Source: JADFUS01 sp036653215 (GTDB taxonomy: Bacteria; Bacteroidota; Bacteroidia; Bacteroidales; Rikenellaceae). Taken from it: a stretch of DNA of 43,825 nt. Made by a program: the position numbers and the translations under genes. Where the stretch lies: assembly GCA_036653215.1 (NCBI GenBank), contig JAVVUK010000005.1, positions 1 through 43,825 on the forward strand, given 5' to 3'. Below, one piece after another: positions 9,541 to 18,250 of this stretch (its first letter is position 1; each line of letters begins with the position of its first letter). Below the pieces are notes generated by a model. It was not told the DNA's origin. It was given only the letters and a program-made list of their open reading frames with translations, and searched no databases.

Positions 9541-10969
9541 TATTATTTTTCTCTATATTTTCGATATTTCTCAAATCAGCCTCCAACGCCTCATTAGCAC
9601 GTTCTTGCAACTTATCATCTGTTGCTTTAATGCTCTCTTCTATAAATTCATCCGCCTCCACAGTGTCAGCGACCATTTTGTCGGCTTTGTTATAGCTTAA
9701 TATTATTCCAACAGCAACCGACATAGCCATAAGAGACGAGCCTCCTTTACTTATAAAAGGCAAGGTAAGACCTGTGGAAGGGGCGAGCCCCGTACTTACA
9801 TATACGTGTATCATCATTTGAAACAGTATATAGAAGCCTAAAGTATAGATCACCATAGCGTCATAGTTACTTTTAAGTCTTCGTGCTAATCCACGAAAAC
9901 GGTAATATAGACTTGTATATAAAGCAAAGAGCACAATGACCCCGACAATAGAATATCGCTCTACTATAATTGCAAATATATAGTCTGTATATGATTGTTG
10001 AAGGAGTGATCGTTGTAGGCTTCCCTCACTAAGAGCAGCCGGCTTAACACCTAACGCAATAGCTATTTCAGCCATATTGACCTGAGTAAGTTCATAGTCA
10101 CGTGAGTGCACATCGGGCATAGGTCCCAAAAGATTAACCACATAGTTATCTATACGTGAAGTCCATGTGCCTGTACGTCCTACACCTTCAAGGATATAGA
10201 TCAAGACAAGCCCCATAGCACCAGCAATAAGAACAACTTTAACATGACGCCAAAAAGGAAGTCCTGCCACAAAAGCAGTAACAATCCACACTATTGCCAA
10301 CATAAGTCCTGAAGATAGGTGATTTCCCAAGACAATAGAGAAGAAAAGCAATAACATAGGAGCAACCATAGGTATGGCATAATGGGCATATATGTAAGCG
10401 GCTCTTTTTCTCTCTAATATCGCTTTACGATCTTCCTTTTCTAAATCGTGTTTAAGGACAAGAGTGTTAAATTTTAATTTAGCATAATTATAGATGTGTG
10501 TTACAGGAAGATAGTTTATGTCTCTTATTATATTTTGATTTTTCTGAAATAAGAAAACCGAATATATAAGTGTTATTATAGTAGTAAATTCTGTGGGTTG
10601 AATACCGAAGATACTACGCTTTGCCTCACCACCGACAGAGTCGTCAGTACCGAAAAATATCATCGACACCTGCACCATAAGCGCACAGATATAAAGGAAC
10701 TTCAACCACCTCACATCACGTAAATAGCGATATGTAGGAAAGAGCTGAAGCCCTACTATTATGACAATAGAAAATACAACGTGTTTTATCCTATCGACAA
10801 AGAAAAGTGCCGTGTTACCACTTTTCTGTGCAAAAGTATTAGCCCCAGATATAGAATAAATCTCTAATATCGAGATAGCCATAAGGACAAGGATAAAAAA
10901 CCATATCACCCCTGTACCTTCAAACTCTTTCTTAAAAAACTGTCGCCAAGAAGCAATGTTAATTCTCAT
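9521..10969 (-). CDS. ftsW: Lipid II polymerase / divisome SEDS protein FtsW
   Basis: FtsW is the SEDS-family glycosyltransferase that polymerises septal peptidoglycan. The 482-aa product has about ten predicted membrane helices and the conserved late-loop sequence TGLAPSTGLTLPFISKGGSS. A charged loop (HDLEKEDRKAILERKR) sits between two membrane helices near residues 175-190. The C-terminal cytoplasmic tail is long and acidic. It starts on an ATGA overlap with murD. FtsW rather than RodA is favoured because it lies between murD and murG. Confidence 0.96.
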   Translation of the reverse strand: MRINIASWRQFFKKEFEGTGVIWFFILVLMAISILEIYSISGANTFAQKSGNTALFFVDRIKHVVFSIVIIVGLQLFPTYRYLRDVRWLKFLYICALMVQVSMIFFGTDDSVGGEAKRSIFGIQPTEFTTIITLIYSVFLFQKNQNIIRDINYLPVTHIYNYAKLKFNTLVLKHDLEKEDRKAILERKRAAYIYAHYAIPMVAPMLLLFFSIVLGNHLSSGLMLAIVWIVTAFVAGLPFWRHVKVVLIAGAMGLVLIYILEGVGRTGTWTSRIDNYVVNLLGPMPDVHSRDYELTQVNMAEIAIALGVKPAALSEGSLQRSLLQQSYTDYIFAIIVERYSIVGVIVLFALYTSLYYRFRGLARRLKSNYDAMVIYTLGFYILFQMMIHVYVSTGLAPSTGLTLPFISKGGSSLMAMSVAVGIILSYNKADKMVADTVEADEFIEESIKATDDKLQERANEALEADLRNIENIEKNNNDEEQA

Positions 10970-12303
10970 TTTTTATTTTTAATATATTCTTTGAATAGCC
11001 TACCTCTATCTTCATAATTTTTAAATAGATCAAAACTTGCACACGCCGGAGACAAAAGCACCACATCACCACGTTGTGCAGCTCCAATAGCAGCTTCCAT
11101 AGCATCTACAAAAGTAGCGGTAGATATTATTTTTGGTATCTTACCCTCAAAAGCAGCAATGAGCTTACTGTTATCAACCCCCATACATACTAATGTGTGC
11201 ACATTTGAGATGACACCATAAAGTTGAGAATAGTCGTTTCCCTTGTCTGTGCCACCAGCGATCCATACCGTTGGCTCTTTTGTCGCCTCAAGAGCATACC
11301 ATGCCGCATCTACGTTTGTCGCCTTAGAGTCGTTGATATAACGAACACCTTCTCTCTCTCCGGCAGCCTCTACCCTGTGCTCTATCCCTTGAAATGTATT
11401 TATGCTTTTTTGAACATCCTCACACGAAACCCCAGCCATGAGAGCAGCAGCAGCAGCTTGTGAGAAATTATATGCGTTATGCACCCCACTACAAAGCCTC
11501 ATAGAAAGGTTCAACTCTACATTTTTACCGTCTATGTTAAAACTCAAAAAGCCACTTTCTTTATCGAAAAAATTCCCTTTTTTTGAAGCAGAAGTAATGC
11601 CGAACATCTGAAGACCATTTATCTTATTTTTGCTTAGATAATCCATAGTATAAGGGTCGTCTAAGTTATATATGAAACTCTCTTTTGACGTTTGATTTTG
11701 CAAAATACGGAATTTGCTCTTTACGTATTTAGACATATCGTGATCATAACGATCTAAGTGATCGGGAGTTATATTTGTCAAGAGAGATATGTCCGCCTTA
11801 AAGTCAAACATATCGTCAAGTTGAAAGCTACTCAACTCCAACACATACCAATCATAATCTTGAGTTGCCACAGAGAGAGCAAACGACTTGCCTATGTTTC
11901 CACCTAACGCAACGTTATAGCCTGCTCCAACTAACATATCATAAATTAAAGATACTGTAGTTGTCTTGCCATTACTACCAGTCACACATATCGTTTTTGC
12001 TTTGCAATATTTGCCTGCAAATTCTATTTCAGAGACTACTTTTATCCCTTGTTCTCGAATAGCCACCATCACAGGAGCACTTTCCGGAAGACCAGGACTT
12101 TTGATTATAATATCAGCATTGAGGATTTTCTCCATCGTATGATGTCCCTCTTCAAAACGAATATCGGCATTTCTTAAAGCCTCTCTATATTCCTCTTTTA
12201 ACTCTCCTTTATCTGAAAGGAAAACCTCAAACCCCTCTTTTTTAGCAAGGTAGGCAGAGCCGTAACCACTCTCTCCTCCTCCAAGCACCACAATCCTTGA
12301 CAT
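10966..12303 (-). CDS. murD: UDP-N-acetylmuramoylalanine--D-glutamate ligase MurD
   Basis: MurD adds D-glutamate to UDP-MurNAc-L-Ala in the cytoplasm. The 445-aa sequence has the N-terminal substrate-binding fold (VLGGGESGYGSA), SPGLP near residue 70, the ATP loop GSNGKTTT (about 109-116), LTNITPDHLDRY in the central domain and NDSKATN in the C-terminal domain. It follows mraY by three bases and overlaps ftsW by four. Confidence 0.98.
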   Translation of the reverse strand: MSRIVVLGGGESGYGSAYLAKKEGFEVFLSDKGELKEEYREALRNADIRFEEGHHTMEKILNADIIIKSPGLPESAPVMVAIREQGIKVVSEIEFAGKYCKAKTICVTGSNGKTTTVSLIYDMLVGAGYNVALGGNIGKSFALSVATQDYDWYVLELSSFQLDDMFDFKADISLLTNITPDHLDRYDHDMSKYVKSKFRILQNQTSKESFIYNLDDPYTMDYLSKNKINGLQMFGITSASKKGNFFDKESGFLSFNIDGKNVELNLSMRLCSGVHNAYNFSQAAAAALMAGVSCEDVQKSINTFQGIEHRVEAAGEREGVRYINDSKATNVDAAWYALEATKEPTVWIAGGTDKGNDYSQLYGVISNVHTLVCMGVDNSKLIAAFEGKIPKIISTATFVDAMEAAIGAAQRGDVVLLSPACASFDLFKNYEDRGRLFKEYIKNKK

Positions 12304-12306
12304 ATA

Positions 12307-13515
12307 TTATCGCATTTTTAATGTTGCAATGGTTGCTACAGCAAAAAGAAGCTGTATAATCCACATACGTAAAACAATTTTTGTCTCCACAATACCTTTT
12401 TTTTGGTAGTGGTGATGAAGAGGAGACATAAGGAATATACGTCGTCCCTCACCATATTTTTTCTTAGTATATTTGAAGTAATAACGTTGCATAATAACCG
12501 ACACTACTTCAACTAAAAATATTATACATAAAAGCGGAAGTAAAAGCTCCTTGCGGACAAGAAGAGCAAAGGTCGCTATGATACCTCCTATGGCAAGGCT
12601 TCCTGTATCGCCCATAAAGACCTGCGCCGGAGCACCGTTATACCACACAAAACCGATAAGCGCACCCACAAAGGCAGAACCAAAGACAACAAGTTCTCCA
12701 ATATGTGGAATATACATTATGTTTAGATAATGTGCATATATGGCGTTACCGGAGACATAGGCAAAGATAAGTAAGACAAACCCCACTATTGCTGAAGTAC
12801 CCGCCGCCAAGCCATCGAGCCCATCTGTCAAGTTTGCTCCGTTTGAGACCGCTGTAATTACAAAAACAGCAACGACAACATAAAGCACCCAACTCCAATT
12901 ATCTTCTGTTTCAGAGGATAAATTTAATATCTTTTTATAATTGAACTCATTATTTTTATAAAAAGGGATTGTCGTAACCAAAGCTTTTGTATCTTCTTGC
13001 GATGTCTCAACGACAACTCTATTTTTCATAACCACCTCACGCACAGCGATATCTTGGCTGTGCCACATTGTAAGCCCTACGATAAGTCCAAGCCCCACTT
13101 GTCCAACAATCTTCAACCTACCACTTAACCCTTCTTTATTTTTCTTAAATACTTTTATGTAATCGTCAATAAACCCTAAACCTCCTAACCAAAGTGTAGC
13201 GACAATCATAAGTTGCACATATACGTTTGTGAGATCACAGAAAAGAAGCGTCGGTATTATTATCGATAATATGATTATCACACCACCCATAGTAGGAGTT
13301 CCCTTTTTCTCTTTTTCACCTTCAAGGCCCAAATCACGTATGGTCTCTCCTATCTGTTTTTTTCTTAGATATTTTATTATCTGTGCTCCGAATATTATAG
13401 CAATAAGCAAAGAAAAACCTATCGCCAAAGCCGATCGAAAAGATATATAGTTAAACATACCAATCCCCGATATGTAAAACTTACCTGCTAAATATTGAGA
13501 AATATGGTATATCAT
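12307..13515 (-). CDS. mraY: Phospho-MurNAc-pentapeptide transferase MraY
   Basis: MraY transfers phospho-MurNAc-pentapeptide to undecaprenyl phosphate, making lipid I. The 402-aa polytopic protein shows the catalytic aspartates in GFIDDYIK, the NLTDGLDGLAAG motif and the late MSPLHHHYQKKG sequence. A poorly conserved stretch around residues 160-205 between membrane helices makes it longer than the 360-aa E. coli enzyme, as is common in Bacteroidota. It begins directly after the murE stop codon with no spacer. Confidence 0.98.
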   Translation of the reverse strand: MIYHISQYLAGKFYISGIGMFNYISFRSALAIGFSLLIAIIFGAQIIKYLRKKQIGETIRDLGLEGEKEKKGTPTMGGVIIILSIIIPTLLFCDLTNVYVQLMIVATLWLGGLGFIDDYIKVFKKNKEGLSGRLKIVGQVGLGLIVGLTMWHSQDIAVREVVMKNRVVVETSQEDTKALVTTIPFYKNNEFNYKKILNLSSETEDNWSWVLYVVVAVFVITAVSNGANLTDGLDGLAAGTSAIVGFVLLIFAYVSGNAIYAHYLNIMYIPHIGELVVFGSAFVGALIGFVWYNGAPAQVFMGDTGSLAIGGIIATFALLVRKELLLPLLCIIFLVEVVSVIMQRYYFKYTKKKYGEGRRIFLMSPLHHHYQKKGIVETKIVLRMWIIQLLFAVATIATLKMR

Positions 13516-14973
13516 CTATAAATATTTTTTTACTTGTTCAACATCATCAAAATGAGACTTAACCCCACACGCATCTTGATATTTTTCATGTCCCTTACCG
13601 GCAACCACGATAATAGGCTTCTCATCATTTCGAGAAAGCAAGAACGCCATTTTTATAGCTTCCGCACGATCTACAATTGTCGTATATCGACTTTGCAGAG
13701 AAGCATCATCTTTGATCTCGACCGTCATATCTGCAATTATATCTTCAGGCTTCTCAAAACGAGGGTTATCTGAGGTTATAATAGCAAAGTCTGCCCCATC
13801 AATTGCCGCACGAGCCATGATAGGACGTTTTGTTTTATCACGATTACCACCACATCCAACAACGCAATACACCTTTTGAGAAGGTTGTTTCACCTCAGAG
13901 ACCGTTTGAAGTATATTTTCAAGAGCATCTGGAGTATGCGCATAATCGACTATTGCGGTTTGTCCTTTAGATGAAGTATAACATTCGAAACGCCCAGATA
14001 CATGGACGAGCTTACTAAGTTCTGTAAATAAGACTTCTTTATCACACCCTAACTCCAAAGCAGCTGAGTAGATAGCAAGTATGTTATATATATTAAAACG
14101 ACCCACAAGAAGAACACAAACTTCTCGTGAGTCAATTTGTATGAGCGTTCCTTCTAAGAAAGACTCTACAATTTTAGCTCTATGTGTGGCAACGCTACGA
14201 AGCGAATAGCTTATTTTACGAGCAGAGCAATTTTGAACCATCACAGAGCCATTTTTGTCATCACCATTGTAGATGGCAAAAGCAGTAGAGGGAAGATTAT
14301 CGAAAAATCCTTTTTTAGCATCTATATATGCAGCCATCGTTTTATGATAATCCAGATGGTCGTGTGTTATGTTTGTAAATATGCCTCCTGCAAAGGTAAG
14401 CCCCCATACACGCCTTTGAACGACACTGTGCGAGCTAATCTCCATAAAACAATATTCGCAACCCTCATTCACCATCTCACACAACATCTTATTTATCCGA
14501 ATAGAGTCGGGAGTTGTATGTGTAGACGGGTATTCCGTCTTATCAATAAAATAAGACACGGTAGATATTAACCCTGTCTTATGTCCCATATTTTGGTATA
14601 GCTGCCACAAAAGAGTGGCCACTGTTGTTTTGCCGTTTGTTCCCGTAACCCCAACAAGAGTCAATTTCTTGCTTGGCTCTCCGTAAAAGAGAGACGCTAT
14701 TTCCGCTAAAGCCTTATCACTGTCAGAAACAAGGACGTAAGTCACTCCATTGTCTACAACCTTAGGCATCTCTTGAACCACAACCGCCACTGCTCCTTTT
14801 TCAATTGCCATAGGCACAAATTGATGTCCATCAACTTGCGTTCCTTTTTGCGCCACAAAAAGAGCTCCATTCCCAACATTCCTCGAATCTATGGAAATAG
14901 AAGACACTTCAACATCCGAATTTCCTGTTATCTCTACAATTTGTGTATTGGAAATTATATTTTTTAGTTTCAT
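13516..14973 (-). CDS. murE: UDP-MurNAc-tripeptide synthetase MurE (meso-DAP type)
   Basis: MurE adds the third amino acid of the stem peptide. The ATG at 14973 (MKLKNIISNTQIVE) is chosen, giving 485 aa; an in-frame TTG seven codons upstream is possible but adds nothing family-like. Motifs seen are SIDSRNV, the ATP loop GTNGKTT (about 111-117), the HTTPDS substrate loop and DNPRFEKPED. In characterised MurE enzymes DNPR marks meso-diaminopimelate specificity rather than lysine, so the cell probably has DAP-type peptidoglycan. It is the first gene of the operon in this window; mraZ, rsmH, ftsL and ftsI, which often precede it, are absent here. Confidence 0.97.
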   Translation of the reverse strand: MKLKNIISNTQIVEITGNSDVEVSSISIDSRNVGNGALFVAQKGTQVDGHQFVPMAIEKGAVAVVVQEMPKVVDNGVTYVLVSDSDKALAEIASLFYGEPSKKLTLVGVTGTNGKTTVATLLWQLYQNMGHKTGLISTVSYFIDKTEYPSTHTTPDSIRINKMLCEMVNEGCEYCFMEISSHSVVQRRVWGLTFAGGIFTNITHDHLDYHKTMAAYIDAKKGFFDNLPSTAFAIYNGDDKNGSVMVQNCSARKISYSLRSVATHRAKIVESFLEGTLIQIDSREVCVLLVGRFNIYNILAIYSAALELGCDKEVLFTELSKLVHVSGRFECYTSSKGQTAIVDYAHTPDALENILQTVSEVKQPSQKVYCVVGCGGNRDKTKRPIMARAAIDGADFAIITSDNPRFEKPEDIIADMTVEIKDDASLQSRYTTIVDRAEAIKMAFLLSRNDEKPIIVVAGKGHEKYQDACGVKSHFDDVEQVKKYL

Positions 14974-15092
14974 CAGATATGTTTTACACGTCAACCTCTT
15001 ACCATAATAAAGGCAAAGATGTGATTTACAACATCATAGCACATTATCATAAAAAGAGAAAAATATTATTCTTATAGTTTATATATCAACTA

Positions 15093-15100
15093 CAAAAATA
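15093..15100 (-). promoter_or_regulatory. Candidate -7 box for the murE-secA operon
   Basis: On the minus strand this reads TATTTTTG, an exact match to the Bacteroidota -7 consensus TAnnTTTG. It lies about 120 bases upstream of the murE ATG, in the only non-coding gap before the division operon. No clear TTTG -33 element is found 19-21 bases upstream. In such A/T-rich DNA a chance match is quite possible. A weaker match (CATCTTTG) lies closer to murE, near 15020. Confidence 0.35.
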
Positions 15101-15146
15101 ATATTTTTTTCTATATGAACCGGCTTATTTTGGAAATAAAAAAATA

Positions 15147-15172
15147 AGGATTGATAAAAAAATATCAATCCT
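15147..15172 (-). terminator. Intrinsic terminator after ribH
   Basis: A perfect 10-bp stem (AGGATTGATA / TATCAATCCT) closes a six-base A/T loop. On the minus strand it is followed by TTATTTTTTTATTT. It lies 22 bases past the ribH stop, so it should end the TPR-ribH transcript and insulate the murE operon. Confidence 0.85.
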
Positions 15173-15194
15173 CATTTTTATATAATTTATAGTC

Positions 15195-15695
15195 TTACTC
15201 GTCTTCTGCCTCAACATCTATTTTGAGTATCGCCATCTTTATTGCAGCAGCAGCAGCCTCGTTTCCTTTATTTCCAAGTTTCCCTCCGCTACGATCTTGT
15301 GCTTGTTCAAGGGTGTTTGTTGTAAGGACACCAAAGGCAATAGGAGTGTTATATTCAAGAGCGACAGTGTTTATGCCTGTTGTAACCCCCATAGCTATAA
15401 AGTCGAAATGAGGAGTTTCACCTTTTATGATACATCCTAACGCTATGACAGCATCTACATCTGTATGCTCACACAATAATTGACACGCCAATGTCAACTC
15501 ATAAGCACCCGGAACACGCTTAAGAATTATGTTTTTATCGGGACAGCCCGCTGCACGCAACTCTTGTATCGCTCCCTTCAAGAGACCTTCGGTGATAGAT
15601 GAGTTCCACTCCGAAACGACAATTGCAATTCTTAAATCTTCTGCGCTAGGCACAGCAGATTCGAATACAGATAGATTTTTTAATGATGATGCCAT
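15195..15695 (-). CDS. ribH: 6,7-dimethyl-8-ribityllumazine synthase RibH
   Basis: RibH condenses 5-amino-6-ribitylamino-uracil with dihydroxybutanone phosphate, the penultimate step of riboflavin synthesis. The 166-aa sequence carries the substrate-binding SEWN and GAYELT motifs, the GCIIKGETPHFDFI loop with the likely catalytic His at about residue 96, and GVLTTNTLEQAQDRSGG with the phosphate-binding region. Length fits the icosahedral-type family. It overlaps the upstream TPR gene by one base (TAATG). No other riboflavin gene is nearby. Confidence 0.97.
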   Translation of the reverse strand: MASSLKNLSVFESAVPSAEDLRIAIVVSEWNSSITEGLLKGAIQELRAAGCPDKNIILKRVPGAYELTLACQLLCEHTDVDAVIALGCIIKGETPHFDFIAMGVTTGINTVALEYNTPIAFGVLTTNTLEQAQDRSGGKLGNKGNEAAAAAIKMAILKIDVEAEDE

Positions 15696-16387
15696 TATTT
15701 TTGTTGTAAACGAGCTATGTATTTATCGATGTCACGTGCTTCCATAGAGTTGAAGTACGTTGTTTTTATCTTTTGGTAACATTCAAGAGCCTTGCCAAAG
15801 TCTTGTTGTTCTTCGTATATAAGACCTGATTTTTTAAGATAGATAGGAGCTGTTAGCATATTATCACTTGCCGCAATAGCCTTTTCGTATAGAGAAATAG
15901 CGTTTTTGTAATCTTTCTTTTGAGAATAGACATCACCAATCAAACCTTTGTTTTGAGCATTTATGATAGCAGCAGCATCACCATCAACATCTTTATATTT
16001 TTTAAGATATGTCATAGCAGACTCATAATCGCCTAATTTTAAGAAGCATATCCCAGCATAATGAGCAGCAAGGTTCCCTGTTGGTGTAGAGCCATATTGG
16101 TCTACAACAGCTATAAATCCATCGTTCGAACCGTCTCCATTAAGAGCAAGAGAAAGTGAGTCTTGAGCAAAATATTGTTCAGCCACATACGCCGCCACAG
16201 AAGCCTTAGCTTGACGTGGGATCTTGTAGAAATGGGTATAACCAAAAATCGCTATCGCCAATACAACAGCCACAGCAAGAATAATAGTTAATTTCTTACT
16301 ATTCCTCTCAATGAAGGACTCTGTTTGAGTAATGGCATTTTCAATTTTAATCTCAGGGTCTGAGTGTTGTGTTGTTTCCTTTTTCAT
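15695..16387 (-). CDS. Membrane-anchored tetratricopeptide-repeat protein
   Basis: The 230-aa protein has a hydrophilic start of about 30 residues, one membrane helix (about 31-50, LTIILAVAVVLAIAIFGYTH) and then helical TPR-like repeats in the probable periplasmic part, for example GNLAAHYAGICFLKLGDYESA, YKNAISLYEKAI and FGKALECYQKI. The layout resembles YfgM-type ancillary proteins of the Sec translocon, but it is not close enough to claim that function. It is translationally coupled to ribH by a one-base overlap. The biological role is unknown; TPR repeats point to protein-protein contacts. Confidence 0.85.
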   Translation of the reverse strand: MKKETTQHSDPEIKIENAITQTESFIERNSKKLTIILAVAVVLAIAIFGYTHFYKIPRQAKASVAAYVAEQYFAQDSLSLALNGDGSNDGFIAVVDQYGSTPTGNLAAHYAGICFLKLGDYESAMTYLKKYKDVDGDAAAIINAQNKGLIGDVYSQKKDYKNAISLYEKAIAASDNMLTAPIYLKKSGLIYEEQQDFGKALECYQKIKTTYFNSMEARDIDKYIARLQQK

Positions 16388-16423
16388 TTTATATTATTTT
16401 ATTTTTTACTTCTTATTATTGGG

Positions 16424-16431
16424 CAAAATTA
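16424..16431 (-). promoter_or_regulatory. Candidate -7 box for TPR-ribH
   Basis: On the minus strand this reads TAATTTTG, an exact TAnnTTTG match, about 37 bases from the TPR gene start, giving a leader of roughly 30 nt. No clear -33 TTTG is seen at the usual distance. It sits in the divergent gap shared with recF. Confidence 0.5.
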
Positions 16432-16484
16432 ATCATTTTTACACGAAATAAAATTTTTTAAGCCACAATTTTATTTTTTTTAGC

Positions 16485-16492
16485 TACTTTTG
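16485..16492 (+). promoter_or_regulatory. Candidate -7 box for recF, nearly at the start codon
   Basis: TACTTTTG matches TAnnTTTG exactly and ends four bases before the recF ATG at 16497. In Bacteroidota, transcription starts a few bases after this box, so the message would be leaderless or have a leader of one to three bases. A -33 TTTG at the normal spacing is not evident, which lowers confidence. Confidence 0.45.
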
Positions 16493-16496
16493 TTCA

Positions 16497-17573
16497 ATGT
16501 TTCTTAAAGAGCTCAACATAATAAACTTCAAAAACATATCTACAAGACAGTTTTCTTTCTCTGATAAGATAAATTGCTTTGTCGGTAATAATGGCGTTGG
16601 CAAGACAAACATCTTAGATGCGGTTCACTATCTCTCTCTCTGTAAGAGCGGTTTGGGACTTAGCGACAAGATGTGTATCAGGCATGGCGAAGCGTTTTTT
16701 ATGGTGGAGGGTGAATATATAATAACCGAACGACGACATGAAAACATCGTTGTTTCTTATAACGGAAAGAATAAAAGCGTAAAGAGGAATACCAAAGAAT
16801 ATTCTAAAATAGCGGAACATATAGGTCTATTGCCTTTTGTCATGGTCTCACCTTATGATACGGGGATCATAAATGAGTCTGGGGATGAACGTCGTCGTTT
16901 CCTAAATTCTTTCATCTCGCAAATAGACCCTGTACACATGAGTGAGCTTATGAGTTATAACACTCTTATAACCCAACGCAACAAAATTCTAAAAACGGAG
17001 GTTATAGGTGAAGCGCAAGATGTTTTAGAGATCATAGATATGCAAACCGTAACCATTGCAAATTCTATCTGTAAACGTCGCAAAGAGATAATAGAAGAGC
17101 TTGCTCCTTTGGTTGAGAGTTATTACCACACTCTTTCGGGCGAGAAGGAGGAGGTCTCTTTAAGATATAGCTCTCAGCTTCTGAAAAAGCCTATGGATGT
17201 TCTTTTAGAAGAGGCTTTAGAGAGGGATAAAATAATGGGGTATACCACAGTAGGCATACATCGTGACGACATAAAGATGAGTATCATGGACTACCCTATT
17301 AGACGTTACGGCTCGCAAGGACAGCAAAAGTCGTTTCTCATAGCGTTAAAGCTTGCACAATACGACATTTTATTTGCCCATGTAGGACGTAAACCGATAT
17401 TGCTCCTCGACGACATATTTGATAAGCTCGACTTAGAACGTGTGGCAGAACTTATAGGCATCGTGTCGGGAGACCACTTCGGACAAATATTCATCTCCGA
17501 CTGTAACAAGCAAAGGTTAAAAACAATATTAGACAAGATAGATACTAAACATAAAATATTCGATATAGAATGA
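16497..17573 (+). CDS. recF: DNA replication/repair protein RecF
   Basis: RecF is an SMC-like ATPase that helps load RecA at single-strand gaps through the RecFOR pathway. The 358-aa product begins with the family's typical N-terminus (MFLKELNIINFKNI), has Walker A GNNGVGKTN at residues 30-38, a signature-like YGSQGQQKS and Walker B ILLLDDIFDKLD. The start is well supported because the first residues are already family-like. Its stop overlaps the clpP start by four bases (ATGA). The usual dnaA-dnaN-recF linkage is absent. Confidence 0.97.
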   Translation: MFLKELNIINFKNISTRQFSFSDKINCFVGNNGVGKTNILDAVHYLSLCKSGLGLSDKMCIRHGEAFFMVEGEYIITERRHENIVVSYNGKNKSVKRNTKEYSKIAEHIGLLPFVMVSPYDTGIINESGDERRRFLNSFISQIDPVHMSELMSYNTLITQRNKILKTEVIGEAQDVLEIIDMQTVTIANSICKRRKEIIEELAPLVESYYHTLSGEKEEVSLRYSSQLLKKPMDVLLEEALERDKIMGYTTVGIHRDDIKMSIMDYPIRRYGSQGQQKSFLIALKLAQYDILFAHVGRKPILLLDDIFDKLDLERVAELIGIVSGDHFGQIFISDCNKQRLKTILDKIDTKHKIFDIE

Positions 17574-18250
17574 AAAATGAATTTGAAAAATACGCTCTTA
17601 GCAGCGGTATAAGTTCTTTAAAACTACACCAATATCAAAGTTTTAACAGCGGATATATATCTCCTGTAATCACAGAGGAGCGCACACTAAACGTCGCACA
17701 GATGGATGTCTTTTCTCGTCTTATGATGGAAAGGATAATTTTTATGGGTTGTCCCGTTACCGACGATGTGGCAAACATAATACAAGCACAATTATTATTT
17801 TTAGAGTCTGCCGACTCTAAGAAAGATATATCTATATATATCAATTCACCTGGTGGATCTGTTTCTGCAGGTCTTGGGATCTACGACACCATGCAACTTG
17901 TAGGATGTGATGTAACAACCACTTGTTCGGGCATGGCAGCTTCGATGGGTGCTGTTCTTCTTGCTGCAGGGACAAAAGGAAAGAGGAAAGCTCTAAAACA
18001 CTCAAGGGTGATGATCCATCAGCCTCTAATTAGCGGAGGTCTTTCGGGGCAAGCATCAGACATAGAAATTAGTGCTCGTGAGCTCATAAAGACAAAAAAT
18101 GAACTTTATGAAATTTTAGCTTCACATACAGGGAAGACACGCAAGCAGATTGAAAAAGATGCTGATCGTGACTATTGGCTATCATCACAAGAGGCGGTTG
18201 AGTATGGTCTTATAGATAGTATATTAATTAGAAGAGAGGAAAATAAATAA
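17570..18250 (+). CDS. clpP: ATP-dependent Clp protease proteolytic subunit ClpP
   Basis: ClpP is the barrel-forming serine protease that degrades substrates fed by ClpX. The 226-aa product keeps the catalytic triad: Ser at about 125 (SGMAASMGA), His at about 150 (RVMIHQP) and Asp at about 199 (DADRDYW). Spacing equals that of E. coli ClpP with a 14-residue offset. The N-terminal extension of about 30 residues probably includes a propeptide. It overlaps both neighbours, recF by four bases and clpX by one. Confidence 0.98.
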   Translation: MKNEFEKYALSSGISSLKLHQYQSFNSGYISPVITEERTLNVAQMDVFSRLMMERIIFMGCPVTDDVANIIQAQLLFLESADSKKDISIYINSPGGSVSAGLGIYDTMQLVGCDVTTTCSGMAASMGAVLLAAGTKGKRKALKHSRVMIHQPLISGGLSGQASDIEISARELIKTKNELYEILASHTGKTRKQIEKDADRDYWLSSQEAVEYGLIDSILIRREENK

